Below, one piece after another: positions 25,095 through 38,600 of a stretch of DNA of 64,000 bases. A program made the position numbers and the translations under genes. This DNA comes from Orientallactaga sibirica. Its lineage: Eukaryota > Chordata > Mammalia > Rodentia > Dipodidae. A model generated the notes under the pieces. The model did no database searches, was not told the DNA's origin, and saw nothing but the letters and a program-made list of their open reading frames with translations. The DNA is taken from assembly GCA_036365145.1 (NCBI GenBank), contig JAEOAD010000055.1, positions 2,790,001-2,854,000 of the forward strand, written 5' to 3'. The number at the start of each line of letters is the position of its first letter. Within the stretch, counting starts at the first letter, position 1.

Positions 25095-28000
25095 GCCTCT
25101 TTCTCTGTGTCTGTCTGTCACTCTCAAACAAATAAATAAAAATAAACAAACAAAAAATTTAAAAAAGAGTGTCTGAAGCCATCAAGGGGCCTCCCTGGGC
25201 CCCTGGAAGGAAGCTTTGCTCATGGCTGGAGCTTGTGAGCAATGCAGCCTTGCACAGGAGCCAGCCTCTGCCTACTGTCCCATCATCTCCTAGGCTTGTG
25301 GCTTGGGTGTCTCCCCACTCCCGCAAGGCACATAACCCAGGTTGTGGCCTCAAACCCGCTATGTAGCGGTGGATGACCTTGAACTTCTAATCCTCTTGCC
25401 TCTACCTCCTGAGTTCTGGGATTGAACCCAGAGCTTTGTGTATGCTAGGCAAGTGCTCTACTGACTAGCTACACCCCCAGGCCAGCTTCTAATGTGTTGT
25501 GCACGGAGTGAGGGGCACAGGGCTGATGAGGGCTAGAAGCATCTTCACGAGACGGAACTCTGTGGGGACAGGTGGCATCTGAAACTCCCAAATAAGTGTA
25601 ATTAAGTTCAGGCTTCTTGTTCCTGTCCTCCCTGGAGCCCTGAAGTTCCTGAGAAGCCCCCTGCCCCACCTTGGCCCCCAGGACACTCCTCCCTATTGCT
25701 CTTGTAGGCTGGCATCTGTCTACTGTGGCAAGGTGAGGCAGCGGGCGCCTCAGAAGGGCCATTTCGGAGACATTTAGGAGACTGTCAGCGGAAGTCCTTG
25801 CAATAAAACGGATTCCTCATAATCCTAATACAATTAAAATTTCATCACGGTTTTACAGCTTGCCGCAGTGGTACATCATGCTTGGCAGCGTTGCTGAAAG
25901 TTCGGTGTGGGACTTCCTCTCCACTGTGTCCTTCAGCCACAGGAATAACACAGGCCTGACCCAGAGCCCTGGCCTCCCAGAACTCAGCCTTGGGTTTTTG
26001 TCTTTCTGGACTGCTGCTTGTGGTGGCAATGGAGGAGTAGAGGATGTAGTGGTTCATTCATTCGTTCCCTCCCTCATTCATTCTTTGAATCTTGCCTAGT
26101 TCCTGGGACCCAAAGCAGTTGAAATCTAGCCTTGCAGAGGTGCAATGGGATGGCCTGTTGGGTTTGGGGTCCTAACACCTAACAACTCTGAGTCAAATCT
26201 TGACTCTGTGGCATGGAGGAGGATAACAGCTTCAAGGAGCTTCTCTGAGCTGGGCCCAAGAGATAGCGAGGCCTGGGGCAGATCACTGAGAAAACGGAAG
26301 TAAGGCACTTAGCACAGTGGTTGCCACCAAAAGGATTCCATTAGCTGGGCGTGGTGGCACACGCCTTTAATCCCAGCACTTGGGAGGCAGAGGTAGGAGG
26401 ATCGCCTTGAGTTCGAGGTCACCCTGAGAGGACAGAGTGAATTCCAGGTCAGCCTGAGCTAGAGTGAGACCCTACCTTGAAGAAAAAGGAAAGGAAACTG
26501 TTGTGAGATGTAAATGCCACGATGGCTCGGGAATCGGACATTGGTAAGGGGTGAAGGAGGCATGGTGAGAGGTCCATCACACAGAGTCAGCACTCGTACA
26601 TGCTGCTCAGTGCTGCTATGATAAACACAGTGCAGGCGTACAGGAGGGTCCCGAGTGTCCTTCCTTGAGCACAGCTGAGGGACAGAAAGATGCCTGCCAG
26701 GAAGAACTGTCACCTGCGCCAGCCCCTGGAGAGCAGTCGGAATTTGCTATTAGTGCTGCTGAAGGAGCCGCTGGGGATTCAGAAGGGCCTGACCCAGCTC
26801 GGCAGCACCTTCCGTGGCCACGCAGCGCCTGCCACTTCTCTCTGCACCTTGGCCTGTGTTGCTGGCAGAGACCTCCTCAGTGCAGGCCCTGGGCTGAAGC
26901 CCCCCCAATGGGGGCCACACAACAGGAGTGGGGCCCACTGTTCAGGGTACAAGAGGACAGCTGGGAAGGTGGGAGCTGTGACCAGCACCTACCAGAGGTG
27001 GCCTATGAGCTGATTTGGGTGCTAAGTGGGCAGGAGGTGTGTCTCAGAGAGGGGTCTCCTATTTACTGCAAAGGCCTCCAAAAGTCTCACCCTTCTCTCT
27101 CCTCTTGGGTTCCCAGACTCCTCTGGGCAGGCGGGATTCATGGGAGTTGGGCTATAGTAACACACTCAGTGTGGGTGGCTCCCTTCCTGCCCAGGCTGAA
27201 CCTCTCTGTCCTCCCCTCCTCAGGACTCAGGGGAACCAGGGACTATAACCACAGGTCAGGGTTAAAATGTCCAATAAAACTGTCACCTTCAAAACAACAT
27301 GGCACTGGTATAAGATGAGAGAGATATATGAAAGTAAAAAGTTCAGAAAGAGATCGTAACACATTGAAAAATGTATAGCTAGCCAGGCGTGGTGGCACAC
27401 ACCTTTAATCCCAGCACTCGGGAGGCAGGGGTAGGAGGATCCTCGTGAGTTCAAGGCCACCCTGAGACTACATAGTGAGTTCCAGAGTGAAACCCTATCT
27501 GGAAAAACCAAAAAAAAAAGAGAGAGAGAGAGAGGAAGGAAGGAAGGAAGGAAGGAAGGAAGGAAGGAAGGAAGGAAGGAAGGAAGGAAGGGGGGAAGGA
27601 AGGAAGGAAAAATGTATAGCAAGGCTGGAGAAATGGCTCCATGGTTAAGGCGCTTGTCTGCAAAGCCTATGTACCTGGGTTCGATTCCCCAGTGCCCACA
27701 TAAAGTCATATGGTCATATGCACAAAGTGGTGCATGCATCTGGAGTTCGTTTGCAATAGCTGTCTCTCTGTCTCTCTTCTATCTTTCTCTCTCTGCTTGC
27801 AAATAAATGAGTGAAACAATTTAAAAGTGTATAGTGTATGATCAAAGATCTCAGATTAGAGGGAAAGACCAGCTGCTTGGTGGAGACAGCTGAGAGCTTT
27901 GGGAACCGTCTGAAACAAGCTAAGTAAGATCACACCGTAGTCCAAAATAACTTCTGAAAGATTAAAAAAGTTTAAATGTCAAAAAAGCAACAAGATATAA

Positions 28001-29194
28001 TTACCAAGTGATATCACAGAGAGATTTGTCTTGGGAAGGACCTTTCCAAGTCTGACACATGCACAGAAAAAACATGGGCCATAAAAAGAGATGACATACA
28101 AGTACTTGTATAAAAAAAGTCCCCATGGCACAAATCCAATAAGCAAAGTCAAAAGATAAATTACAGGGCTGGAGAGATGGCTCAGTGGTTAAGGCACTTG
28201 CCTACAAAACCTAAGAACCCAGGTTCAATTCCCCAGGACCCTTGTAAGCCAGATGCACAAAATGTTACATTCGTCGGGGTTCATTTGCAGTGGCTAGAGG
28301 CTAACCATGCCCATTCTCTCTCTATATCTGCCTCTTTCTCTCAAATAAATAAGTAAAATATTTTTTATTATTTATTTATTTTTTGGTTTTGCGAGGTAGG
28401 GTCTCTGGCTTAGGCTGACCTGAATTTGCTATGTAGTCTCAGGGTGGCCTTGAACTCACCATGATCCTCCTACATCTGCCACCTCAGTGCTGGAATTAAA
28501 GGCATGCACCACCACGCCTGGCTATTATTTATTTATTAAAGAGAGAAGGAGAGGCAGAGAGAGAGAGAGAATGGGTGTGCCAGGGCCTCCAGCCATTGCA
28601 AACAAACTCCAACGCATGTGCCACCTTGTGCATTTGGCTTACGTGGATACTGGGGAATCAAACCTGGGTCCTTTGGCCTTTCAGGCATGCACCTTAACTG
28701 CTAAGCCATCTCTCCAGCCCTAAATTTTTTTTTAAAGATGAGTTACAAATTAGGCAAAAATCATCAACCGGAGGGCCAATTTTCTGAATCTAGAACGAGC
28801 TTCTTAATTAATAAGCAGGAAGCAAATCCCATGGTTAAGGGGCACAAGATATGAAGAGGAAATTCCAATGACTCAGGTCTGTGCAAACACTCAATCTAAC
28901 TCAGCATGAAGGAAATACAGGCTGAAAATACCATGAAGAGCCATTTCCCTCTCAAATGGATCAAGACATCAGCTCATTCACATGGGCAGGGGGCTTCTCA
29001 TAAGCACGGCCATGCATGGCCAAGGGATCACTGTCTGGGGCCTTGTGGCAAGGGAAGACATTTTTAGGGTCAAAATTATGAAAGTGTAGATTCTTGTTGG
29101 TTGTGGTGGGACATGCAATTCCAGCACTCAGGAGGTGGAAGTAGGTGTATGGTGAGTTGGGGACTGACCTGGGCTACATGGCAAGACCTGGTCT

Positions 29195-29237
<43 letters not shown>

Positions 29238-32200
29238 TGGAGAGATAGCTTAGTGGGTAAGACATTTGCCTGCAAAGCCAAAGGACCCAAGTTCAAATTC
29301 CTAGGACTCATGTAAGCCAGATGCACAAGGAGGTGAATGCATTTTCAGTTACAGTGGCTGAAGGCCCTGGTGTGCCCATTCTCTCCCTCTCTCTCAAGTA
29401 AATAAAATTTTTTAAAAAAATTTTTAAAAAGAAAATAAAAACCCATAAAACTTTACTCAGTCTTTAAAAATTTTTTTTAAATATATTTTATTATTTATTT
29501 ACTTATTTGAGAGAGAGAGAGATACAGAAATAGGCAGGTAGAGAGAGAGAGAGAGAGAGAATGGGTGCGCCAGGGCCTCCAGCCACTGCAAACGAACTCC
29601 AGATGCATGTGCTCCCTTGTGCATCTGGCTTACGTGGGTCCTGGAGAATCGAGCCTCGAACCAGGGTCCTTAGGCTTCATAGGCAAGCGTTTAACCGCTA
29701 AGCCATCTCTCCAGCCCTACATTTTTTTAATATTTTATTTTATTTTATTTTTTGGTTTTGCAAGGTAGGGTCTCACTCTGGTCCAGGCTGACCTGGAATT
29801 AACTATGTAGTCTCAGGGTGGCCTCGAACTCTGGGCGATCCTCCTACCTCTGCCTCCCAAGTGCTGGGATTAAAGGCGTGTGCCACCATGCCCGGCCTAA
29901 TATTTTATTTTTATTTATATTTGAAAGAGAAAGAGGGAGGGAGGTAGGGAGGGGGAGAGAGAGAAAGAGAAAGTCAGAGAGAAAGAGGCACCAGGGCCTT
30001 TAGCTAATGCCAACGAACTCCAGAAGCATGTACTACCTTGTGTATCTGGCTTATGTGGGTCCTGGGGAATCGAACCTGGGTCCTTTAGCTTTGCAGACTA
30101 GCTCCTTAACCACTAAACCATCCCTTCAGCCCAGTCTCCTCCTCTCCCCCCTCCTTCTTTTCCTTCTTCTTTCTCCTGGGTCACTGCTACATGACCTGGC
30201 TACATACCTAGGGAATTAGGGAATGTGTGGAGCAGGGGAACAGAAGCAAGTGATAGGTACCGGTGAGGATGTCCTAACTGTCCTCAAGCCTTTTATTAAG
30301 AGGAGGATAAAAATATACCATACCGGGGCTGGAGAGATGGCTTAGCGGTTAAGCGCTTGCCTGTGAAGCCTAAGGACCCTGGTTCAAGGCTCAATTCCCC
30401 AGGATCCACGTAAGCCAGATGCACAAGGTGGCGCATGCATTTGGAGTTCGTTGGCAGTGGCTGGAGGCCCTGGTGTGCCCATTCTCTCTCTCTCTCTCTG
30501 CCTCCTGCTGTCTGTCTGTCTGTTGCTCTCGAATAAATAAAAATAAACAAAGAAAAATTTATTTAAAATACCATACTACATGTGTTTAAAGAAAAAAAGA
30601 AATGTTTATGCACATTCAAATGCTTAACCTATCTCTGGAAAGATAGGAAGGAAGCCGGGCATGGTGGCGCATGCCTTTAATTCTAGCACTGGGGAGGCAG
30701 AGGTAGGAGGATCACCATGAGTTTGAAGCCACCCTGAGACTACAGAGTGAATTCCAGGTCAGCCTGAGCTAGAGTGAGACCCTACCTCGAAAAACCAAAA
30801 AGAAAAAAGAAAAAAAAAGAAAGATAGGAAGGAGGGTTTTTTTTTTTTTTTTTTTTTTTTTTTTGGTTTTTCGAGGTAGGGTCTCACTCTAGACCAGGCT
30901 GACCTGGAATTCACTCTGTAGTCTCAGGATGGCCTTGAACTCATGGTGCTCCTCCTACCTCTGCCTCCTGAATGCTGGGATTAAAGGTGTGCGCCACCAC
31001 GCCCAGCTAGGAAGGAGATTTTTATTGTATACTTTTTTGTGTGTCTATGCTTAGAACAGTGTATTATACAGTCAAAAAAGAATTGAGGGGTTGGGGAGAT
31101 GGCACAGTGGTTAAAGCAACTTGTTCTACAAGCCTGCCAACTGGAGTTTGGATTCTGGGATCCACATGGAGTGAGATGCAAAGTGGTGCACGAGTCTAAA
31201 TCTCAGCGCGCCCATAGCAATGGGAGGTTGAGTCAGAAGGACCCCCAAGCTCATGGGCCAGCGAGACTGGTCTTCCCTGCTGCAAACAAGATGGACAGTC
31301 TCAAACAAGGTGGAAGGAGGTTGTCCATATGCGGTGGAATGTGAGCACCCATAGACACAGAAATTAAATAAATGAATCAAAACAAACCAAGCAGGTAAAA
31401 GGCATAAGATCCCTCAGAATCTTGGAAACAAGGGCTGGAGAGATGGCTTGGCTGTTAAGGCACTTGCCTGCAAAGCCAAAGGACCCAGGTTCAACTCCCC
31501 AGGACCCACGTGCATACCAGATGCACAAGGTGGCACATGCTTCTGGAGTTTGTTTGCAGCTGCTGGAGGCTCTGATGCACCCATTCTTTCTCTCTGCCTC
31601 TTTCTCTCCCTCTCTTTCTCAAAAAGAAACAACAACAACAAAAGAATCTTGGAAACAATATTTAAGTAGAACTTCCAGACCCTGCTTGACCACCCCAGCC
31701 ATCCTAACCTGGTCAGGTCCCCTGGCAGATCCTTCCTTCTGTTGGGACCTCCCAGGTGGAGGGGAGAGGAAGGCACGCCTGGCCCCCTGGAGCAGGGAGA
31801 GCTTGGATGAAGGGATCTGACTCTGCATTGATCCCACTCCCTCTGGCTGGCTCAGTGGCTCTCTCAGCCTCTCCACTGGGATCAAGAAGGTGTGACCTGA
31901 CCTACTGAGATTCAGGCACGGCCCCAGGAGGAGACCACAGCATGTACACCCCAGCTTCCAACTGGCGTAGTCTTTCAAGTACAGGCTTTGCAGCTGGAAG
32001 AAGAAAGGGCCTCACAGAGGGGGCTGCTGAAGCCACGCAGAGTCCTGGGATAGAGTGACCATGGGAGGAAGTCAGGACAGGGCCAGAGGCTGCTCACTGC
32101 TTCTCATCCCTGCAAGACTTCCGTCAACCCAGGACTGGCTCCCAAGTTCCACACCATTGCATTTAACTGACCTTAAAATCTCCCACTGCTGGCCGGGCGT

Positions 32201-34327
32201 GGTGACGCACACCTTTAATCCCAGAAGGCAGAGGTAGGAGGATAGCCATGAGTTCAAGGCCACCCTGAGACTACAGAGTGAATTCCAGGTCAGCCTGGGC
32301 TAGAGCAAGACTACCTCGAAAAAACAAAAAAAGAAAAAAAAAAATCTCCCACTGCTCACAGGCACCTCTTGCTCCACATCCCCAACCCCCAGCTCACTTG
32401 TCCCTCCTTCTCTTCCTGTTCCCTGTCCCCCTTCTAGCTGAAAGGGAGCTAGGTAAGCCAAGCTTTTCCTTGCCATCACTCTGGACCCATCTCATGGGCT
32501 CAAGGTTGTTTCTAGGTATCTCTGCCTGAGAGAGAGAGAGAGAGAGAAAGAAAGGGGGAGGTAGAAATAGATAGACCAGTCCTTCCTCAATGACCAGGTG
32601 CTCTGCAGAGGGTACCATTGTCTTGGTCAGGATGGTTCTAACTCCAAGGCCCTGCTCAAGCAGGACAGTCACCGAAGCCTATACTCAGCATAGGTGTGTG
32701 TGAATGGAAGCCAGCTGGGGCCTAGGGTAGAGAGTGGGACAGGGGACAGAGAAATGGTCAGTGTCAGTATGTTTAGCCTGTAAAAAGTAGCAAACTGGGG
32801 CTGGAGAGATGGCTTAGCAGTTAAGGTGCTTGTCTGCAAAGGCAAAGGACCCAGGTTCAACTCCCCAGGACCCACGTAAGCCAGATGCACAAGATGGCCC
32901 ATGCGTCTGGAGTTTGCAGTGGCTGGAGGCCCTGACATGCCCATTCTCTATCTGCCTCTTTCTTTCTCTTTCTCTCTCTCTAAATAAAATAAGTACCAGA
33001 CTGGGCTGGAGAGATAGCTTAGTGGTTAAGGCACATGCCTGTGAAGCTTAAGGACACCGGTTCTATTCTCCAGGTCCTACGTAAGCCAGATGCACATGGT
33101 GGCACAGGCATCTGGAGTTTGTCTGCAGTGGCTAGAGGCCCTGGTGTGCCCATTTTCCCACTCTCTCTCCTTCTCTCTGTCTCTAATAAATAAATAAAAA
33201 TAAAGTTCTTAAAAAAGTACCAGACTGGAGTGGGTTAGGGTCATGGAATCTGATGGAAACTGACAATAGGAATAGTCTGAAATGTAGCAGGGGTACTCAG
33301 AGAGATTGGGGAAGAGCCCCTCTCTGGAAGAAAAAAACAAAACAAAACAAAACTGTACAGAGGGGAGGAGTCTCCAGAAAAAACAAAACAAAACAAAGAG
33401 ACAGAGGGAGAGAGAGGGACTCAAAGAGAGAGAGAAAGGTAAAGATGAGGCCCAGAGAAATGGGCTAGAAGCAGAGAAGAGGCAGGTATGGGGGTATGGG
33501 GGATAGAGATGTCTCCAGCAGCAGGAGCTGAGAGTGACTGTCCCATGGCAGCATCAGGGAGAGTCAGCAGGATCCCATCAGCCAGTGGGAGCCATCGCCA
33601 GAGCTCACGGAAGGAATAAATAGGAAGGTGAGAGTCCAAGGGGCAAAGCTGGCCTGTGGCTAGGACTCTCATGTGAGCTGTGAACTGTGCCAGTGAAGTG
33701 TATGGCTGTGAGGCTGAGCTCCAGGCCTTCCACTCACATGTTGGGAGACCTTGGGCACGTTGCTCAACCTCTGTCTTTGAGTGTTCCCATCCGCAAAGTG
33801 GGACTGCGGCATTTCTGACCAATCTAGGCCAGGCTGCAGAGATGAAACTTGACACAGTGAGTGTTTAGTGGAGTCATAGCCATGACCCAGGGGAGGGACA
33901 ACATGCACAGGCTGTTCCTCAGCTACGGGGACTTCTGGTCCCCCCTCCCTAACCAGCAGGATCCCCTTACCTTGTGTAGCCAGTACAGGTTCATCTGCTG
34001 TCCCACAGCAATGTGACATAGTGCCAGGACCTGAGGAAGGGCCCAGGGGGTCAGTCAGGTTCCACATGACTGAAAGCTTGGCAGCTCCTCTGATGCCCTG
34101 TTCCATACTCTTGCTCTCTGAGCAGGGCCAACCAGCTCTCCTTCCCCTGCCACAGGCATTGGGAATACCCTGCCTTGCCCACTAGGCCTAGCCTCCTTCC
34201 AGATTTCTTCAGGCCTCGGGCCTCCTCTGGGATTTCCTCTGTGACAGATCACTGTGTCCTGCTACATTTGGATTGCCCAACTAAATTCAGAAAAGGTTCA
34301 TAAAACGTTTGGGAATTCTGAGCCCCA

Positions 34328-34382
<55 letters not shown>

Positions 34383-35419
34383 ATGCCACGGCACATACAT
34401 GGAGGTCAGAGGACAACCTCAGGGTCCTAGTCTTTCCCCTTGTTTGAGACAGTCTCTCTTGTTTTTTGCTGTGTGTGAATCGAAGACTAGCTGGCCACCA
34501 GGCTTCAGGATTCTCCTGACCCCATTCATCTCCCATTACAGTGGGTACGCTGGGATTACAGACAAGTGTACTACTTGTGTCTGGCTTTATGTGAGTGTTC
34601 TGGGGCTCCGAACTCCAGCCGTCAAGCTTGCACAGCAAGCACGTTTAACCATTGATCCACCAGCTCCTGGGCCCATGAATTTTAAAACAGATGTGAAGAA
34701 GCTCTGCCTCTCCTCTAAGAAACCCCCGGTCCAAAATGGGGTTGACCTGAGTCGGTAGGATACTGGGAGCAGGACCCCAAAGTAATCTCTGGAACAGGAT
34801 GTCTCTAGTTGGCTCTGAAAGCCAGGAGAGTTCCTGCTGAGCTGGGGTGGGGGGTTTTCAGAGGGGACAGCCGAGAGATATTTGCAAAACTCTATGTTCC
34901 ACCTGGGGGCACCCAGGCCTCAGACCCATGCAGCACCCAAGAGGCCTGGGCAGAACTGGTTCCCCTCCCCCATCTCCATATATTAGCATAGACCTATTGG
35001 CCAGCTACAGGCTAAGCCCCCTCCTCGGCGGGCACCCCCACCCCTGTACCAGGAGGCCTGCGATGTATGTGAAGGCTGCAGCTGTGGTCACAAGGATGGG
35101 CACGGACCAGTCACTCCAATAGCCCATGCGGTTGTAGAGGTACCTGCCGAGAGGAGAAGGGGCAGGGGTCAGATCTCTACTGGGCCACTGCTTGGCCCAG
35201 GAGCCAGGATGCTGGGTGTCAACTCTCACACAGCTGCAGCAGGAGGACCACAGGCCAGGCTGGCAAGCAGACCCTGCCCATCCCACACTGGTCATCAGTG
35301 CTCCCCTCACCATCAGTCATGAAGGGCATTGGGGAAACCTGGGGACCAAGAAGCGGAGAGAAGAAAAGAGCGATTCCTCATGGTCTTCTTGCCCAGCATC
35401 ACTGGCACCAAGGCCATGG

Positions 35420-35476
<57 letters not shown>

Positions 35477-35562
35477 ATCTATGAATCTATCTGCCTATCT
35501 ATCTATTATCTACCTACCTACCTACCTACCTACCTATCATCTGTCTGTCTATCTATCAACTA

Positions 35563-35607
<45 letters not shown>

Positions 35608-38600
35608 GTGTGAACAGCAGAACTGGGACCCACTGCCCTTGCTTATGACATTGATTTCGAGTTTAGTGGCATCATGTGACAATGTGGGGCCTTGGAATTG
35701 AAAAGCTGTCATACCTTACTCCTCAAGCTCAAGTCTTCTTCCCTATAGGATGGGGATGAAGGACAGTCCCTCAGGGAGTTTCAAGGGATGGAGGGAGGGA
35801 GGGAGGGAGGGATACCACAGCAAAGACTCAACAGACCATGCTCAACACAAGCACTCACTGATGTCAGTAAAAATGCTGAGGGATGTGGTTTTGTTCAGAC
35901 ACGCGCTCTTCTATTGAGTGCATGCGCCATATATAACCAACCTATTAATGGCATTTCATAGTTTGCAATAATCCACTTTATAAACTAACAAAAAATGAAA
36001 ATATTGCGCACAAATTTTCACATTTTTAAAAAAACTATCCCATCAGGATGAAGTCCTATAAACAGCAATGATGGGGCAGAAGAAAGAAACTTCTTAAGGC
36101 TCCTTTCGGATACAACCTAGTGGCACCTTGGGAAGACGCGCCACTTGCACCCTCCTTGAGTGTCTTGGGGACAGTGAGGCTCAAAGGAGGCAGCAGCTTG
36201 CACATGGTATTAGAGATCCTGAGGTCATTATAGCCTGCTACCATTTTGGGCTTGGGCTGGGAGTTAGAAGGGGATGCCAGGAGGACCCCATGGGGCATCT
36301 GCCTCCCACCCCAGCAGCCTTCCCAGGGCTTTGTGTTCAGAGTCCATGAAAGTTCTATCACCAAGACGACTGCCAGGCATATTTATCTTACTGCAGTTGG
36401 GGAAACTGGGTCCAAAGGGGACTCAGAGGGACTTTCCCCCAGTTCTCGTCTCACTGGCCTCTCAAGCACAGCCACTCTGGGCAGTGCATGACATGGTTAT
36501 CCTTGCCTGTCATGTCTAGTGCAGGGCTGCTGGATCTTGCTCATGTCCTCTTTCTGCAGGAACTAACCCCAGAGTTCCTTAAGACCATGAGGGCCGAGTC
36601 AGAGCCTCCTGAACTCCAATGCCGGCATCCCAAGAAACAGGTGGTGGAACAAGGAGCTGCAGGTCCCAGGCATCCCTGAGTCCCAGGCAGGCCTCTCTTG
36701 GCCATCTCCCTGGCAAGGCAGGCATTTAGAGTTGGCTGAAGGGCTGGAGAGATAGCTTAGTGGTTAAGGCACTTGCCTTTGAATTCTAAGGACCCATGTT
36801 CAACTCTCCAGATCCCATGTTAGCCAGATGCACAAAGGTGAGGCACGCGCAAGGTCGCACATGCCCACTAGGTGGCACAAGCATCTGGAGTTTGGTTGCA
36901 GTGGCTGAGGCCCTGGTGCACCAATTCCGTTTCCCCACCCTCACCACCTCACTCTCTCAGAAATAAAATAAAATAGACCTTGGCTTGAGCTTCGAGTGAC
37001 TGAAAGCTCTCTGGGCACTGACTGGACTATGACCATGGGTGAGTCCTGTCCTGCTTTAGATCTTAGTTTACCCATGTGTATAGGACACATAGAACTTTCC
37101 AGGGGCTCCACAGAGAGACGCCAGACATGTTCACAATACATCCATTTACTAGAGACCATGGCCCACCTAGAACATGGCAGAGGCCATGGGCAACTTTCTT
37201 TTTTTCCCTTTTTTCTGTTTCTTTGTTTTTTCGAGGTAGGGTCTCACTCTAGTCCAGGCTGACATGGAATTTACTATGTAGTCTCAGGGTGGCCTTGAAC
37301 TCACGGTGATCCCCCTACCTCTGCCTCCCAAGTGCTGGGATTAAAGGCGTGTGCTACCACGCCTGGCTTTCTTTCTTTTTTTTTTTTTTAAAAATTATCT
37401 TTATTTATTTATTAAAGAGAGAGATAAAATGGGCATGCCAGGACCTCTAGCCACTGCAAAGGAACTCAAGACGCATGCGCCACCATGTGCATCTGGCTTA
37501 CGTGGGGCCTGGAGAATTGAACCTAGGTCCTTGGGCTTCACAGGCAAGCACCTTAACCGCTAAGCCATCTCTTCAGCCCCATGGTCATCTTTCTGGGCTC
37601 CTTGGGGGCAGGAGGAAGACAGCAAAATGTCCTTTACTAATTAATGACAGTACTCATTAATGACAATGACCCAGCCTGGTGGCTCACAGAGGAAAACATG
37701 GACACCCAGACTCCATGTCCTATGAACAGTCTTAGGATCCTGCCAGAATCCCAGAACCACAGCCCAACAGAAACTTCATCCTAGCAGCCCATGCTCGGAC
37801 ATCACCACCTCCTTCTAGCTGCAGGCCCAGCCTCACAGGGGGGCCGCTCTGGGCTCTCCCCCCGCCTCTGTCAGCCATCTTTTCTTCCTGAGGATCTGAC
37901 AGTGCTGGAGTGAGGCTATCTCAGAGCACACCAGAGGCCTGCTCAAGGCCACACTGACCCAAAATCTGATCAGCGCAGAATGCAAAAGGAGCAAACCCGG
38001 CTCCCAAACCCTAACGCCCCCAACTGGCTGTGTGACCTTGGGCCTCAGTTTCCAAGCCTGTGAGTGGAGGTGCTCTTAGCATCCGGGGTCCTTCCTAATC
38101 CTGTCACCTTTCACTGTTCAGCCAAAGGCTGGCAATGGAAAAGGTGGGAGGGCCCTGCCCTTGGACCTAAAGTTCTTGCAAAGGAGGTGGAGCTGTCCTA
38201 CACTGTGGCCCTTGTCAGCAGTGCCAGGTCAACCAGGGGAGCTAGGAGTTCTGGGACTGGGGACTGGGGGAGGATCAGAGGCCTCAGGCCCAGGCTGACA
38301 CTGCCCCCTCTTCTGCTTCTGTTCTCCACAACCCAGCCCTAGCTGCCTGGTTCCCATGCCCTCGCCTGTGCAGTCAGAGAATCACCCTTGTGTGCTCTCT
38401 CTCTTTCTCTCTCTCTCTCTTCTATCTGTCTTGTTGGCCTGTGACAATCCCTTCACCAAGACAGGAGAGCTGGGAAGAGTTTCCTACAGAGGGCCTTGCT
38501 CAAGGTCACTGGCAGAACTGGTGGCAGAACGCCCAGGACCAAGCTGGGAGAGAGGCTCCAACCCAAGCCCAAGCCTAGCCCCCACTCACCAGTTGAATTC

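Larger units (their letters stand above)
27256..29060 (+). mobile_element. Ancient L1 fragments, interrupted by SINEs
   Basis: Blocks at 27256-27366, 27835-28164 and 28735-29060 resemble the 3' part of old mammalian L1 ORF2 (for example ACAACATGGCACTGGTATAA and GGAAATACAGGCTGAAAATA) in plus order. No intact frame. Family not assigned. Confidence 0.55.
24641..33970 (-). other. GDPD5: GDPD5 intron between coding exons 4 and 5
   Basis: 9.3 kb. Unique: 24641-24882, 25490-26342 (with a CNE-like AT-rich patch near 25795-25860), 26495-27255, 31658-32174 and 33229-33970 (MIR-like near 33715-33850). The middle, 27.26-29.06 kb, is ancient L1 cut up by SINEs. Confidence 0.85.
34031..35049 (-). other. 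GDPD5: GDPD5 intron between coding exons 3 and 4
   Basis: Unique except for a GT microsatellite and an attached old composite SINE. Confidence 0.88.
35144..38589 (-). other. GDPD5: GDPD5 intron between coding exons 2 and 3
   Basis: Compound tetranucleotide repeat, a small GGGA repeat, AT-rich unique sequence (35870-36060), three SINEs, then unique sequence 37579-38589 with a MIR-like patch near 38025-38060. Confidence 0.86.

Noticed and set aside
24619..25149. 176-codon open frame, minus strand
   Set aside because: Its first part is the translation of a DIP SINE and its (GA)n tract; the rest is intronic.
26665..27318. 217-codon open frame on the plus strand
   Set aside because: No recognisable domain, overlapping open frames on both strands, no splice or promoter context, and it lies in an intron of GDPD5. 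Chance frame in GC-rich sequence.
27256..29060. Possible active L1 coding sequence
   Set aside because: Fragments only, interrupted by several SINEs, no long open frame.
35421..35606. CRISPR-like array
   Set aside because: Simple tetranucleotide microsatellite in a mammalian intron, with no repeat-spacer structure.
35192..35701. 169-codon open frame, plus strand
   Set aside because: Dominated by the YLSIYLS and CLSVCLS translations of the TATC/TGTC repeat.
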